A stretch of DNA of 64,000 bases, from the NCBI GenBank assembly GCA_002292285.1, contig DBBP01000012.1, positions 62,001-126,000 of the forward strand, written 5' to 3'. Made by a program: the position numbers and the translations under genes. Below are positions 19,165 through 27,654 of this stretch, in pieces; position 1 is the first letter of the stretch, and the number at the start of each line of letters is the position of its first letter. This DNA comes from Proteobacteria bacterium UBA981. Its GTDB lineage: Bacteria > Pseudomonadota > Gammaproteobacteria > Ga0077536. Below the pieces are notes generated by a model that did not search any database, had not been told where the DNA came from, and was given only the letters and a program-made list of their open reading frames with translations.

Positions 19165-19371
19165 TCATGCGTCGAGATCCGGAATGAGTTTACTTTTCAG
19201 ACGCGAAATTTGATCTTTAAGCTGCAACTTGCGAATTTTCATGCGTCGCAACAAAAGTTGATCGACACTACCGCTATGGGAAAGTGTTGCAACCACTTGA
19301 TCTAAATCACGATGCTCGCTTTGCAGTTCAAGAATTAGTCCCTGGATTGACTTGATTTCTACGCTGGACAC
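19165..19371 (-). CDS. YdcH family (DUF465) protein
   Basis: A 68-residue, fully helical, basic protein with the YdcH/DUF465 pattern: 'LQSEHRDLDQVVATL' in the first helix and 'RRMKIRKLQLKDQISRLKSKL' in the second. Family members are small coiled-coil proteins of unknown function common in proteobacteria. The start is a GTG at 19371. The gene is 40 nt upstream of the frameshifted CNB gene on the same strand and probably shares its transcript, which makes it a possible partner for that coiled coil, but this is only positional inference. Confidence 0.85.
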   Translation of the reverse strand: MSSVEIKSIQGLILELQSEHRDLDQVVATLSHSGSVDQLLLRRMKIRKLQLKDQISRLKSKLIPDLDA

Positions 19372-19410
19372 GTAATTCTGATTTCCGAAGCTTAATCGAT
19401 GGCGGCCATT

Positions 19411-19632
19411 CTACGCTCTTTTTGACTGTTGGCGGATGCGCTCGCAGGCGTTTTTCCGCATCTCCGGCGAGATCTGAAAGCCACAAATCTGAAACTTGCG
19501 AGCGCGCGCATCATTCCCGCAGATCTTCTCCAATTCGGAAACTAGCGGTCTCCCTGAGTGAAGCACTTCACAGTTTTTTGCAATTAGACACATTTCATGG
19601 TGAAGCCCTTCACAGTTACCCGGTGTCGCCAA
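19411..19632 (-). CDS. Doubtful small ORF
   Basis: An open frame of 73 codons whose C-terminal half (KICGNDARARKFQICGFQI, then a basic tail) has a plausible protein composition with several cysteines. The N-terminal half, however, runs across the two palindromic operator-like sites at 19558-19613, and no good ribosome-binding site is visible. It could be a short real gene starting further in, or simply non-coding DNA in the divergent promoter region. No family is recognised. Confidence 0.22.
   Translation of the reverse strand: MATPGNCEGLHHEMCLIAKNCEVLHSGRPLVSELEKICGNDARARKFQICGFQISPEMRKNACERIRQQSKRA
19558..19571. promoter_or_regulatory. CRP-like palindrome, distal site
   Basis: GTGAAGCACTTCAC is a palindrome of the form GTGA-N6-TCAC. 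With the following A, the right half is the full TCACA of the CRP consensus. It lies 42 bp from an almost identical site at 19600, both followed by AGTT. The centre (19564.5) would be near -103 if transcription starts about 7 nt after the TATATT at 19655. Confidence 0.6.
19600..19613. promoter_or_regulatory. CRP-like palindrome, proximal site
   Basis: GTGAAGCCCTTCAC followed by AGTT differs from the distal site at a single central base. Its centre (19606.5) falls about 61 bp before the inferred start of transcription, the classical class I CRP position. A CRP/FNR-family protein is the natural candidate, but another dimeric regulator recognising GTGAAG-NN-CTTCAC is possible. Confidence 0.6.
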
Positions 19633-19654
19633 TGAATGTTGTGCCGACAGCGCC

Positions 19655-19660
19655 TATATT
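19655..19660 (+). promoter_or_regulatory. Possible -10 box (TATATT) for the 859-aa CNB gene
   Basis: TATATT matches the sigma70 -10 consensus at five of six positions. No convincing -35 box is seen 16-18 bp upstream, which is what an activator-dependent promoter would show. It lies 52 bp before the chosen ATG at 19712. Confidence 0.4.
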
Positions 19661-19711
19661 GCATCCACGCCAGCGCCTGTGGCTTTGGCAACATTTCATC
19701 ATCAGAGAATT

Positions 19712-22291
19712 ATGGCCGCACCCGATCCCGAATTTACTGCCGTCGTCGACGCGCTCGTGCCGCTGTGCACGTTATCGCCGAACAGCCGCGCACAAGTGCT
19801 TAATCACGCTCAGGTGCTGCACTTTGAGCGTGGCGCGTTCGTCTTTAACGAGGGTGATCACGACACTTTCGCCTATTTCTTGCTCGACGGTCCGTTAGAG
19901 CTGATTAGCGCAGGGCAGACCATTCAGCGCCTCCGGGGCGGAAGTGACCAAGCAGTGCATGCCTTGGCACAGTTACAACCGCGAAAGATGTCCGCGCGAG
20001 CGGAGGACGACCTGGCGATTTTGAGAGTGGAACGCCTGCTCCTTGAAAAGCTGTCCGCGATCGAACCGAGTGGGAGCGACGATTTGGTCGAAGTGGCTGA
20101 AATTGACCACAACGACACGGACGATTGGATGACGCGGATGCTGCAATCGAACTTGTTCGAGAACCTGCCCGCGGCGAACATTCATCGAATCTTCAGTCAG
20201 TTGCAAACGATCTCTGCCCAAGCCGGCGACATTGTCGTCCGCCAGGGTGAACCAGGCGATTTCTATTACGTTATTGTGAGTGGTCGCGCCGAAATTACCC
20301 GTGCTGCAGCGGCCAACGCACCTGATTACCGGCTCGCTTTAATCGGGCCTGGGGACGCGTTTGGCGAAGAGGCACTGGTTGGTGGCGACTGCCGCAACGC
20401 TACGGTGAAAATGCTGAGCGACGGCGAACTGATGCGCTTATCTGCTGAAGACTTTGGCGACTTGATTCGTGAACCTCTGTTGCAGGCGATTACGCTTGAG
20501 CAAGGCAACGCGATTGAAACCACCTCAGGTGCGCGCTGGCTCGACGTACGTTTTCCCGAGGAGTTTGCCGTCAGCGCGCTGCCGCGCAGCATTAATCACC
20601 CACTAAACACACTGCGGATGCACAGCGGCCGACTCGATTCTGACGTGCCTTACATCGTTTACTGCGACGACGGCTCGCGTAGCGCAGTTGCTGCATTTTT
20701 GCTTGCCGAACGCGGATTCGAAGTGCATTTCCTGGATGGTGGTATGGCTCAGTACCAGATCGCGAATGCGTCGCCCAAACCGGCGTTTGAGCCAGATTTG
20801 ACCTTACACGACGACCACATGTCCGAGAACTCGAGCGTCGTAAAAAGCGGCCCGATACCGGCCTCGCACCTAAGCGAAGCGGAGCGCTTCAATCGGACCG
20901 CAGCGGCATCCGATGCCTCAAAGGCTGACGTATTCCCAGAAACGCGCCGCAATACCGGTGCGCCGTTGGCGTCCCCGCTCGACGATGAGCAGACAAAGCC
21001 GGTTTTTGCGCCCACGCTAGCGCGGCAAGCGGATAGCGACAACGCTGCCCAAACACCTGATTTTTCCGCAGTTAGTCCCGCGCCTCATGCGGCAACGCCG
21101 AAAGCGGAGTCAGAGAAAGCCGTCGCGCTGGCGGCAGAACCTGATAACGCCGATGTTGATGAATCAGATGCTGAACTCGAATTAGCAGTTTTGCGGCGCA
21201 TTAAAGATGAGCTCAGAGCAGCCAAAGCTGCAGCGCAGCTTGAGCTCGAACGCGAGCGCGAGAGTCAGGTCGAGCGTATCGAGAAATTACGTCTGGAAAT
21301 GGACCGGCGCCTCGAACAGGAACAACAACGCCTGCAAGATAGCTATGCGTGGCAGGCGGACGAACTAAAGCGCCTGCAAAGTTTGAAAGAAGACGCAGAG
21401 GAGCGCCTCAGGATCGAGCATGAACGCGCCGATGACGAGTCTGCCAAGGCACAACAGCATCTAGAGCAAGCACGCGACATACAGGTCCGTCTCGAAGAGG
21501 AACAGCTAGCGCATGCCAACGAGCGAACCCGCCATGCGCAGGCCGACGTGGAATTGCGCGCGCGCTTGCGTGAAGAATTGACTGAGAAGGTTGCGGCCGA
21601 GCGCACTAAGGTCGAGCGCGAATTGATCCGCAATGCTGAAGAACTCGAACGCGCGTGCCATGCGCGTGATGCCGCGGATGCTGCCCGTAGCGCGGTTGAA
21701 GAAGAAGCACTCAAGGTACTATCTGACTTCGAGCAAACCCATCTGCTCAAGCGCGAACAGCTTGAGGACAGCATGCGTGTCGAACGCGAACGCCTGGAAG
21801 CTGACGCGGAGCATCTACGCGTATCTCTGGAAACTGCTCAACGCCAGCGCGACGATGCCATTGCCGAGCAGCAGCGCGTTGAGAACATTTTGCGGGAGTC
21901 GCAACGCCAGCCGCAGAATCATCCGGTTGACGCGGATCGCGATCTCAGTCGCCTACGAGACGAAGCCGAAGATGCCGCAGCTATCGCCGCGGGCGCTGAA
22001 CGCAAGCGGGCCGAAATAGAGGCGGCCAGCGCCATATCAGATGATCAGTTAGCGACTCATACGGCACGCGAAGAGCAGTCTCGCGATGGCCTGCAACATG
22101 AGCTCGATGATTGGATTTCGAATCAAATAGAAATCGAGAATAGCGACACGCAGCGTCAGGTCCTCGCGAATCAGAAGGAAATTCTGGAACGCATCAAGGA
22201 GCGGGCCAAACACGCCAAAGACAAGGTTAAGGCAAACGACCAATCACTTATTAACGAACTCGCCGCGCGTCTTGACCGCCCGGAAGACTGA
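19712..22291 (+). CDS. CNB-CNB-rhodanese-coiled-coil protein, intact paralogue
   Basis: An 859-residue protein. CNB1 (about residues 15-115) keeps the fold but lacks the FGE of the phosphate cassette, so it probably does not bind nucleotide. CNB2 (about 145-260) has 'GEPGDFYYVIVSG' and an intact cassette 'FGEEALVGGDCRNATV' with the key Glu and Arg, close to PKA/PKG sites. A rhodanese domain (about 270-360) keeps the catalytic loop 'YCDDGSRS'. An Ala/Pro-rich linker leads to ~360 residues of coiled coil and a conserved tail. The ATG at 19712 aligns with the start of the paralogue and is preferred over the GTG at 19679. No transmembrane segment is seen. Cyclic-nucleotide control of sulfur transfer or of a filament-like scaffold is conceivable but unproven. 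Confidence 0.88.
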   Translation: MAAPDPEFTAVVDALVPLCTLSPNSRAQVLNHAQVLHFERGAFVFNEGDHDTFAYFLLDGPLELISAGQTIQRLRGGSDQAVHALAQLQPRKMSARAEDDLAILRVERLLLEKLSAIEPSGSDDLVEVAEIDHNDTDDWMTRMLQSNLFENLPAANIHRIFSQLQTISAQAGDIVVRQGEPGDFYYVIVSGRAEITRAAAANAPDYRLALIGPGDAFGEEALVGGDCRNATVKMLSDGELMRLSAEDFGDLIREPLLQAITLEQGNAIETTSGARWLDVRFPEEFAVSALPRSINHPLNTLRMHSGRLDSDVPYIVYCDDGSRSAVAAFLLAERGFEVHFLDGGMAQYQIANASPKPAFEPDLTLHDDHMSENSSVVKSGPIPASHLSEAERFNRTAAASDASKADVFPETRRNTGAPLASPLDDEQTKPVFAPTLARQADSDNAAQTPDFSAVSPAPHAATPKAESEKAVALAAEPDNADVDESDAELELAVLRRIKDELRAAKAAAQLELERERESQVERIEKLRLEMDRRLEQEQQRLQDSYAWQADELKRLQSLKEDAEERLRIEHERADDESAKAQQHLEQARDIQVRLEEEQLAHANERTRHAQADVELRARLREELTEKVAAERTKVERELIRNAEELERACHARDAADAARSAVEEEALKVLSDFEQTHLLKREQLEDSMRVERERLEADAEHLRVSLETAQRQRDDAIAEQQRVENILRESQRQPQNHPVDADRDLSRLRDEAEDAAAIAAGAERKRAEIEAASAISDDQLATHTAREEQSRDGLQHELDDWISNQIEIENSDTQRQVLANQKEILERIKERAKHAKDKVKANDQSLINELAARLDRPED

Positions 22292-22308
22292 TCAGCGGTA
22301 GCCAGACA

Positions 22309-22635
22309 TTATCTCAATGCAATGTGGACCGGGCCGTCGGCCAGTTCCACACTCGCCCAAATGGGTGTGGCATTGTGGACGCCGATCTCGCCGTGGCGTC
22401 GGTCCCCGCCATGGGTACTGTATTCGAAGCGATAAATCCGCTGAATCCCAAAACCGTGTTCACCGTTGCTAAATCGAAGCCGTTGCAGTGCCACGCCATC
22501 GTCGAGTCGTTGCAGCTGCATATCCTGACAAATTTTTTTCGAAATGCGGTCGACGGTTTCGCGCGCCTTGTTACTCCAACTCCATATCACCCAGGCCGCA
22601 GCGCATAGCAGCAAAAGCCTGATTTCAGTATGCAT
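22309..22635 (-). CDS. DUF3301 family membrane-anchored protein
   Basis: A 108-residue protein with one N-terminal hydrophobic helix (about residues 5-20) followed by 'ARETVDRISKKICQDMQLQRLDDGVALQRL' in sense and the family-type segment 'IYRFEYSTHGGDRRHGEI'. This pattern is typical of DUF3301, a small gammaproteobacterial family of unknown function. It is likely anchored in the inner membrane with a short soluble domain. It converges with the CNB gene (17 nt apart) and is 8 nt downstream of the CPxCG protein on the same strand, so the two are probably one operon. Confidence 0.85.
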   Translation of the reverse strand: MHTEIRLLLLCAAAWVIWSWSNKARETVDRISKKICQDMQLQRLDDGVALQRLRFSNGEHGFGIQRIYRFEYSTHGGDRRHGEIGVHNATPIWASVELADGPVHIALR

Positions 22636-22643
22636 GCAGGTGG

Positions 22644-22832
22644 TCAGTCGTCACTGCGTGTCGCTTGCATCTCGACGCTGTCTGAATCGATCGTGCACTC
22701 GATGGACAGCGGCCGACAACACACTTCGCAATCTTCGATATAACGCTGATGTGGAACGCTGTGATCGACGAGTACGCTGATTCGCTCCCCGCAATAGGGA
22801 CATTCAAAGTGTTGTTCGCTTTGGTTAAACAT
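22644..22832 (-). CDS. CPxCG-type cysteine-rich small protein
   Basis: A 62-residue protein with a zinc-ribbon arrangement: 'FECPYCGERI' near the N terminus and 'DCEVCCRPL' about 27 residues later, giving two CxxC pairs. This is the Cys_rich_CPXG pattern. Members are small zinc-binding proteins of unknown role, often near the DUF3301 gene or ydcH-like genes. The ATG at 22832 is chosen; a GTG at 22850 six codons upstream is possible and has a GGAAA in reach. The tail is acidic. Confidence 0.8.
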   Translation of the reverse strand: MFNQSEQHFECPYCGERISVLVDHSVPHQRYIEDCEVCCRPLSIECTIDSDSVEMQATRSDD

Positions 22833-22946
22833 AGCGCGCGTAACGCTCACCGGGTTTCCGGGTTACTTGTTGCGGCGAGCTAAAACGGAAAGCGCATATT
22901 TTCGAATGGCGCATTTTCACTAACAACCTGGCGCCGCTCCTGCGGC

Positions 22947-23429
22947 CTAGTCGCGAAAATTCTTGAACTGCAGGGGAAAGTCCAGGTTTGATTCTTTCAA
23001 CATCGCGATGACGCTTTGCAGATCATTACGATTCTTGCCCGTGACGCGCACTTGGTCCTGCTGTACTTGCGCCTGAACCTTGAGTTTTGAATCCTTGATG
23101 AGCTTAATCATTTTGCGTGCCAACTCTTTGTCGACACCTTCTCGAACGGTGATTGGCAGGCGCGTTTCACTAACATTACTCGCAGCGTCCCCAATCTCGA
23201 GGCAATCGATGTCGATTCCTCGATTGGTGAGTTTGCCTTGCAGGATGTCGAGAATTTGGCGCGTCTGGAATTCCGCTTCTGCGATGAGGTTAATCGTGTT
23301 GTCCTGTCTCTCAATGCGAGCTTTAGTACCCTTGAAATCGAAGCGCGTCGACAGTTCCCTGGTGCTCTGATCAATCGCGTTGCTAAGTTCATGCTGGTCA
23401 ATCTCTGAAACGACATCGAACGACGGCAT
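22947..23429 (-). CDS. yajQ: YajQ family nucleotide-binding protein
   Basis: A 160-residue protein that begins 'MPSFDVVSEIDQHELSNAI' and ends 'NLDFPLQFKNFRD', both diagnostic for YajQ. The middle has 'FDFKGTKARIE' and the VQAQVQQDQVRVTGK strand pair. YajQ has two RNP-like domains. In Xanthomonas and Pseudomonas homologues bind c-di-GMP and act with a transcription factor. The true start is the ATG at 23429; the longer open frame upstream adds a sequence unlike the family. GGAG lies nine bases before the ATG. It is a monocistronic unit. Confidence 0.95.
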   Translation of the reverse strand: MPSFDVVSEIDQHELSNAIDQSTRELSTRFDFKGTKARIERQDNTINLIAEAEFQTRQILDILQGKLTNRGIDIDCLEIGDAASNVSETRLPITVREGVDKELARKMIKLIKDSKLKVQAQVQQDQVRVTGKNRNDLQSVIAMLKESNLDFPLQFKNFRD

Positions 23430-23800
23430 AGGAAACGACTCCGATTGGGGACTGTTTAGCGCTGACGTGCCCAGCAACGAATTCCGGTGCGCGTCGGAAC
23501 TCATTCGTCGGCAAAGTATACCTTTGGTCGCTCCACGCGCGGAACAGGACAATCTTGCGGGCATCGATCCTGCCGACAAAATCAGGCGCGAGATAACTGC
23601 TTTCGGCCAGCGCTGGCGGGACCCATACAAAGGGTGTCAGCTCATTGCAGGCTGGCATCCTGTGACGATAGCGGGGACGAACGAGTAGACTACCGGGTAC
23701 GCGTCTGAATCTGCCGGTATGCCGAAAACGATATTTCACTTAAGCAGCGCGAGGTGGACTTTCGGCGAGCTGTGCGACCAACCAAGAGTAACTGAACCCA

Positions 23801-26692
23801 ATGTCGAAGACCGGATTTGAATCCATCCTGAGTACGCCAATTCCGACCTTAGGCGTAACGTTAGAAGAATATTTCCACCCGCTCACCGGCGCCCGTCACT
23901 ATCATCTGGATTGCCAGGACGACCACAATGCGTTCATGGTCGCTTTCCCCACTTTGCCGACAGACTCGTCCGGCGTCGCCCACATTCTGGAGCATACGAC
24001 GCTATGCGGTAGTCAGCGATACCCTGTGCGCGATCCCTTCTTTATGATGCTGCGTCGTTCCTTGAACACCTACATGAACGCTTTCACGGGTGGGGACAGT
24101 ACCGCCTATCCGTTCGCTACCCAGAATCGTAAGGATTTCGATAATCTGCTCGGCGTTTATCTTGACGCAGTATTTTTCCCGCGCCTGGACCGCCTGGATT
24201 TCGCCCAGGAAGGGTGGCGGATTGAGTGTGCAGATGATGGCGCCGAATCACCGCTCGCCCTGCACGGTGTGGTCTACAACGAGATGAAGGGGGCGATGAG
24301 CTCGCCGCTTTCGCAACTTTGGCAGCACGTTCACACTGCGTTATTTCCGCAAGCCGTTTATGTTCACAACAGCGGCGGCGATCCACTGTCTATCCCGGAC
24401 CTATCCCATCAAGCGCTCACCGCTTTTCACGCCACCCACTACCATCCATCGAACGCCGTGTTTATGACCTACGGCTCCTTCCCGGCCAGTGAGCATCAGG
24501 CGCGCATTACAGAATTGGCTTTAGACCGTTTTGACGACCAACGCGATGCGCTTGTGAGTCCGCTTCAGGAGTACTTCACTGCTGCTCGCGAAGTAGAAGT
24601 GAACTATCAATTTGCCGACTCCAGCCAACGCGCCACGCACATCGTATGGGCCTGGCTACTCGGCGAAAGCTGCGACCCACAGCAAGTACTTGCGGCCCAT
24701 TTCTTGTCCTCAGTATTGCTCGAACATAGCGCCTCACCGCTGCGTCACTACCTCGAATCAAGCACGCTGGCGAACGCACCGTCGGAGCTATGTGGCATCG
24801 ACGACTCGGCCAGGCAGCTCGCGTTTTTCTGCGGGCTAGAAGGCACTGACCCTGAACACGCACAGGCATTGGAGCAGGGACTGTTCGCAGTTCTTGAAGA
24901 TGTTTCCCGACACGGACTGGCACAGCCTGTGCTTGAGGCGCTGGTTGATCGATTAGAGTTGGCTCAGCGCGATGTGGGTGGCGGCAGTTATCCGTTCGGA
25001 TTACAACTGATGGGGCGCTTATTGCCGGCGGTCATGTATCGCGCGCAGCCGTCTAGCCTGCTGGATCTGGACGCTGCTCTTGAAGAACTGCGAGGCAACA
25101 TCGAAGACCCCGAATTCCTGCATCGACTAGTGCAGGAACTCTTGCTGGATAACACACATCGGGTGCGAGTCGTGATGCGCCCGGATGCCACGAAAGCCGA
25201 ACGTGACACTGCCTCGGAGCACGCGCGACTCGAGAGAATCCGCGATGCGTTGTCCGCGCAGGAACTCGAGCAAATACGCGCGGATTCCCAAGCGTTGCGC
25301 GAACGTCAGGCGCAAATTGACGACGACAGCATTTTGCCACGAGTCACTCTCGCCGACGTGCCGCCAGCCAAGCCGCTAACCCGACCGAGTAGTGTGAGTG
25401 GGGATACAGACGCAATTAGCGCCTACGAATGCGCAACAAATGGTGTTTTCAGAGTCAAGCTTGCTGCGCAACTTCCGGCGCTAACGCCGGCAGAATTGCA
25501 GGTATTGCCGCTTTGGTGTGAGTACCTTACCGAGCTTGGTTACAGTCGGGAAGACTACTTGCAAGTACAGACCCGGCGAGCGTTATCGGGGAGCTTTTCG
25601 GTTCATGCACTGGCCCGCCCCGGGCCTGGTGAATCCGAACTCGCGCATGCCTGGCTGATGATTAGTGGTACAGGCCTGGCGAGGAAGCGCGACCAGGTTC
25701 TCGCCATTACGCAAGAACTTATCGATGGCACACGGTTTGATGAGCACGCTCGCTTACAGGAGTTGTTACAACAATCCCGCGCCGAGGCAGAAGAGAGTAT
25801 TACTGACCGCGGCCATCATTTGGCGATTCTCAGCGCCGCGCGCGATCTTTCACCGTTCGCGCAACTCGACGAACTTTGGGAAGGGCCGAGTTCGGTGCAA
25901 TTGCTCAAGCAGCTTGGACAGGAGCGCGCGTCGCGCTCTGACCTGGAAGCATTGTTCGAGCTGTTTGCGTCGATTCAGAAAAAGATTGCGAACGCACCGC
26001 GAAGATTTGCGCTGATCGGGGAAGATAGCGCGTTGAGCGGCGCCAGCGAACGTTGCGAGCTTGGTGAGCGAGCAAGTGGCGATGGCATCGCGATTTTCGT
26101 GCCCGAATTCGAGTCTGGAGACAGGCCGACGAGCTGGCTGACCAGTTCACAAGTCAATTTTTGCGCCAAAGCGTATCCGGCCATTCATGCCGCCTGTCCA
26201 GATGCGCCGGTGCTTGCGGTTCTTGGTCGCTATCTCCAGGACGGTTTTTTGCACCGTGAGATACGCGAGCAAGGGGGCGCTTACGGTTCAGGAGCGAGTT
26301 TCGACAGCGACGGGCGTACTTTTCGATTTTTTTCTTATCGCGACCCACGCACAATTGACACATTGAATGACTTTGACCGAGCAGTGTCGTGGTACGCAGA
26401 AGCGCACGACCCGCAACGACTGGAAGAGTCAATACTCGGGACCATTCGTTCTCTCGACCAGCCGTTGTCGCCTGCAGGAGAGGCAGATCGAGCGTTTGTC
26501 TATGGTTTGTGCGGACGCGACGACAGCTTTCGCGCGGAATTTCGCGCGCGCGTGCTGAAAGTCACTCATGATGCGTTGGTCGACGTTGGTCAACGCTATT
26601 TGCGTCCAGAGTTGGGCTCGGTCGGTGTGATTACCAACCCAGACAATGAGGCGTCGCTGCGGGCATTCGGGTTGGAGCCAGGGCGGTTGTAA
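23801..26692 (+). CDS. M16C (PreP/falcilysin-like) zinc metallopeptidase
   Basis: A 963-residue cytosolic protein with the inverted zinc motif HILEH (H61, E64, H65) and the distal Glu in 'VVYNEMKGAMSS' about 85-90 residues later. 'TTLCGSQRYPVRDPFFMML' and 'NAFTGGDSTAYPFATQN' are typical of the PreP/falcilysin branch. The C-terminal half carries the second M16 pair without the zinc site, with 'EQGGAYGSGASFDSDGR' near the end. In the family the two halves enclose a chamber that degrades unfolded peptides. No signal peptide is visible. The ATG at 23801 has a weak AGAG upstream. It is the first gene of a rightward run. Confidence 0.95.
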   Translation: MSKTGFESILSTPIPTLGVTLEEYFHPLTGARHYHLDCQDDHNAFMVAFPTLPTDSSGVAHILEHTTLCGSQRYPVRDPFFMMLRRSLNTYMNAFTGGDSTAYPFATQNRKDFDNLLGVYLDAVFFPRLDRLDFAQEGWRIECADDGAESPLALHGVVYNEMKGAMSSPLSQLWQHVHTALFPQAVYVHNSGGDPLSIPDLSHQALTAFHATHYHPSNAVFMTYGSFPASEHQARITELALDRFDDQRDALVSPLQEYFTAAREVEVNYQFADSSQRATHIVWAWLLGESCDPQQVLAAHFLSSVLLEHSASPLRHYLESSTLANAPSELCGIDDSARQLAFFCGLEGTDPEHAQALEQGLFAVLEDVSRHGLAQPVLEALVDRLELAQRDVGGGSYPFGLQLMGRLLPAVMYRAQPSSLLDLDAALEELRGNIEDPEFLHRLVQELLLDNTHRVRVVMRPDATKAERDTASEHARLERIRDALSAQELEQIRADSQALRERQAQIDDDSILPRVTLADVPPAKPLTRPSSVSGDTDAISAYECATNGVFRVKLAAQLPALTPAELQVLPLWCEYLTELGYSREDYLQVQTRRALSGSFSVHALARPGPGESELAHAWLMISGTGLARKRDQVLAITQELIDGTRFDEHARLQELLQQSRAEAEESITDRGHHLAILSAARDLSPFAQLDELWEGPSSVQLLKQLGQERASRSDLEALFELFASIQKKIANAPRRFALIGEDSALSGASERCELGERASGDGIAIFVPEFESGDRPTSWLTSSQVNFCAKAYPAIHAACPDAPVLAVLGRYLQDGFLHREIREQGGAYGSGASFDSDGRTFRFFSYRDPRTIDTLNDFDRAVSWYAEAHDPQRLEESILGTIRSLDQPLSPAGEADRAFVYGLCGRDDSFRAEFRARVLKVTHDALVDVGQRYLRPELGSVGVITNPDNEASLRAFGLEPGRL

Positions 26693-26768
26693 ATGACGGA
26701 TACAGGGCACTGAAGTTTGCTGCTTCCGGCGACACCTCGGGATCCATTGCTACAAAACGGGATAGCCC

Positions 26769-27203
26769 ATGCAGATTATCTTTGAACCAGGCGACGCGGG
26801 GCTGAATGAGGTGCAGGAATTGCAGCGCCTTATCGCTTCCCTCGCGCAGCATGCAGAACTTCGCGATGTGAGCCCCGGAATAATCGAGAAAATTAGCTGG
26901 CAGTGCGCCGCCAGAGTCGAAGGGAATGCGCCGCCCGGTCTCGGCTCGGTCGTTAAGGGGGGTGCCACTGGCGCTCCAGCCGGCCCAGCCAGCGAGGGCT
27001 TTTGGTCGCGGCTTTTCGGCCCATCGCGGCGAGAAAAGACCCTGGCCGAACAGCGTGTTGCAGCGCTCGAACGCGCGGAACGGGCGGAGCGGTCGTCATT
27101 CGAGTCGCTCGCCGAGATGGCGCAGGTTGCTCGCGAGCGGGACACCGCCTTGTCTCGAATCAGAGAACTTGAAGCTAGTTTGCGCGACCCAAAGGTGGAT
27201 TGA
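26769..27203 (+). CDS. Hypothetical protein with C-terminal coiled coil
   Basis: A 144-residue protein that I do not recognise. The first ~55 residues form an alpha-rich segment (EPGDAGLNEVQELQRLIA). A Gly/Ala/Pro-rich linker and the hydrophobic patch 'EGFWSRLFG' come next, followed by a charged coiled coil (about 95-140, KTLAEQRVAALERAERAERS). A GGGATAG sits before the ATG. It overlaps the next gene by one base (TGATG), so the two are probably co-translated. It may be a small structural protein; function unknown. Confidence 0.65.
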   Translation: MQIIFEPGDAGLNEVQELQRLIASLAQHAELRDVSPGIIEKISWQCAARVEGNAPPGLGSVVKGGATGAPAGPASEGFWSRLFGPSRREKTLAEQRVAALERAERAERSSFESLAEMAQVARERDTALSRIRELEASLRDPKVD

Positions 27204-27565
27204 TGGCCAGATTATTCCAAGGCAATTTACGGATGGTCGGCATCACTACTTTGGCGGTGCTGTTCGCAGGGTCCGCGCAGGCCGAGTTTTATGCTTGGGA
27301 AGATGCAGCGGGGAAGCGTCGCATTAGCAATATTGACCCGACGCAAATTAAACAAGACGGGCGAATCTCGTTGCACTACCACCCATACTCGGTGGTGGCT
27401 CAGCATGAGCGCATGCGGGCTAAGCTGGCTCGCCAGGCCGAAGCGATCGCGGCCGCGCAAGCGGCTCAGACGAATACTGCCCGTCGTCCAGGGTCGACCA
27501 CTAAGCTGTTGCCATTTCCACTAAAGGCGCTGCAGCAATTGCGCGCGCCCGTCCCAAGTGAGTGA
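27203..27565 (+). CDS. Exported DUF4124-like protein
   Basis: A 120-residue protein with a clear signal peptide ending 'FAGSAQA'. The mature N terminus 'EFYAWEDAAGKRRISNI' matches DUF4124, a short beta domain of periplasmic gammaproteobacterial proteins. The remainder is helical and Ala/Arg/Gln-rich. The ATG at 27203 overlaps the upstream stop and has AGGTGG five bases before it. It is likely periplasmic; role unknown. It appears to form a two-gene unit with the preceding coiled-coil protein. Confidence 0.8.
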   Translation: MARLFQGNLRMVGITTLAVLFAGSAQAEFYAWEDAAGKRRISNIDPTQIKQDGRISLHYHPYSVVAQHERMRAKLARQAEAIAAAQAAQTNTARRPGSTTKLLPFPLKALQQLRAPVPSE

Positions 27566-27654
27566 GCTATTGTCGATTGGTCGGCTAAGCGCCCACGTCG
27601 ACTGTCGAATGAAATCCAGGTGCAGAAGACCCCGACCGTGTCGCCAGGCTGAGC

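Larger units (their letters stand above)
19372..19711. other. Divergent intergenic region of the CNB paralogues
   Basis: This 340-nt stretch separates the leftward ydcH/CNB unit from the rightward CNB gene. It contains two CRP-like palindromes 42 bp apart, a possible -10 box at 19655 and one doubtful small ORF. No terminator or repeat other than the palindromes was seen. Confidence 0.6.
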
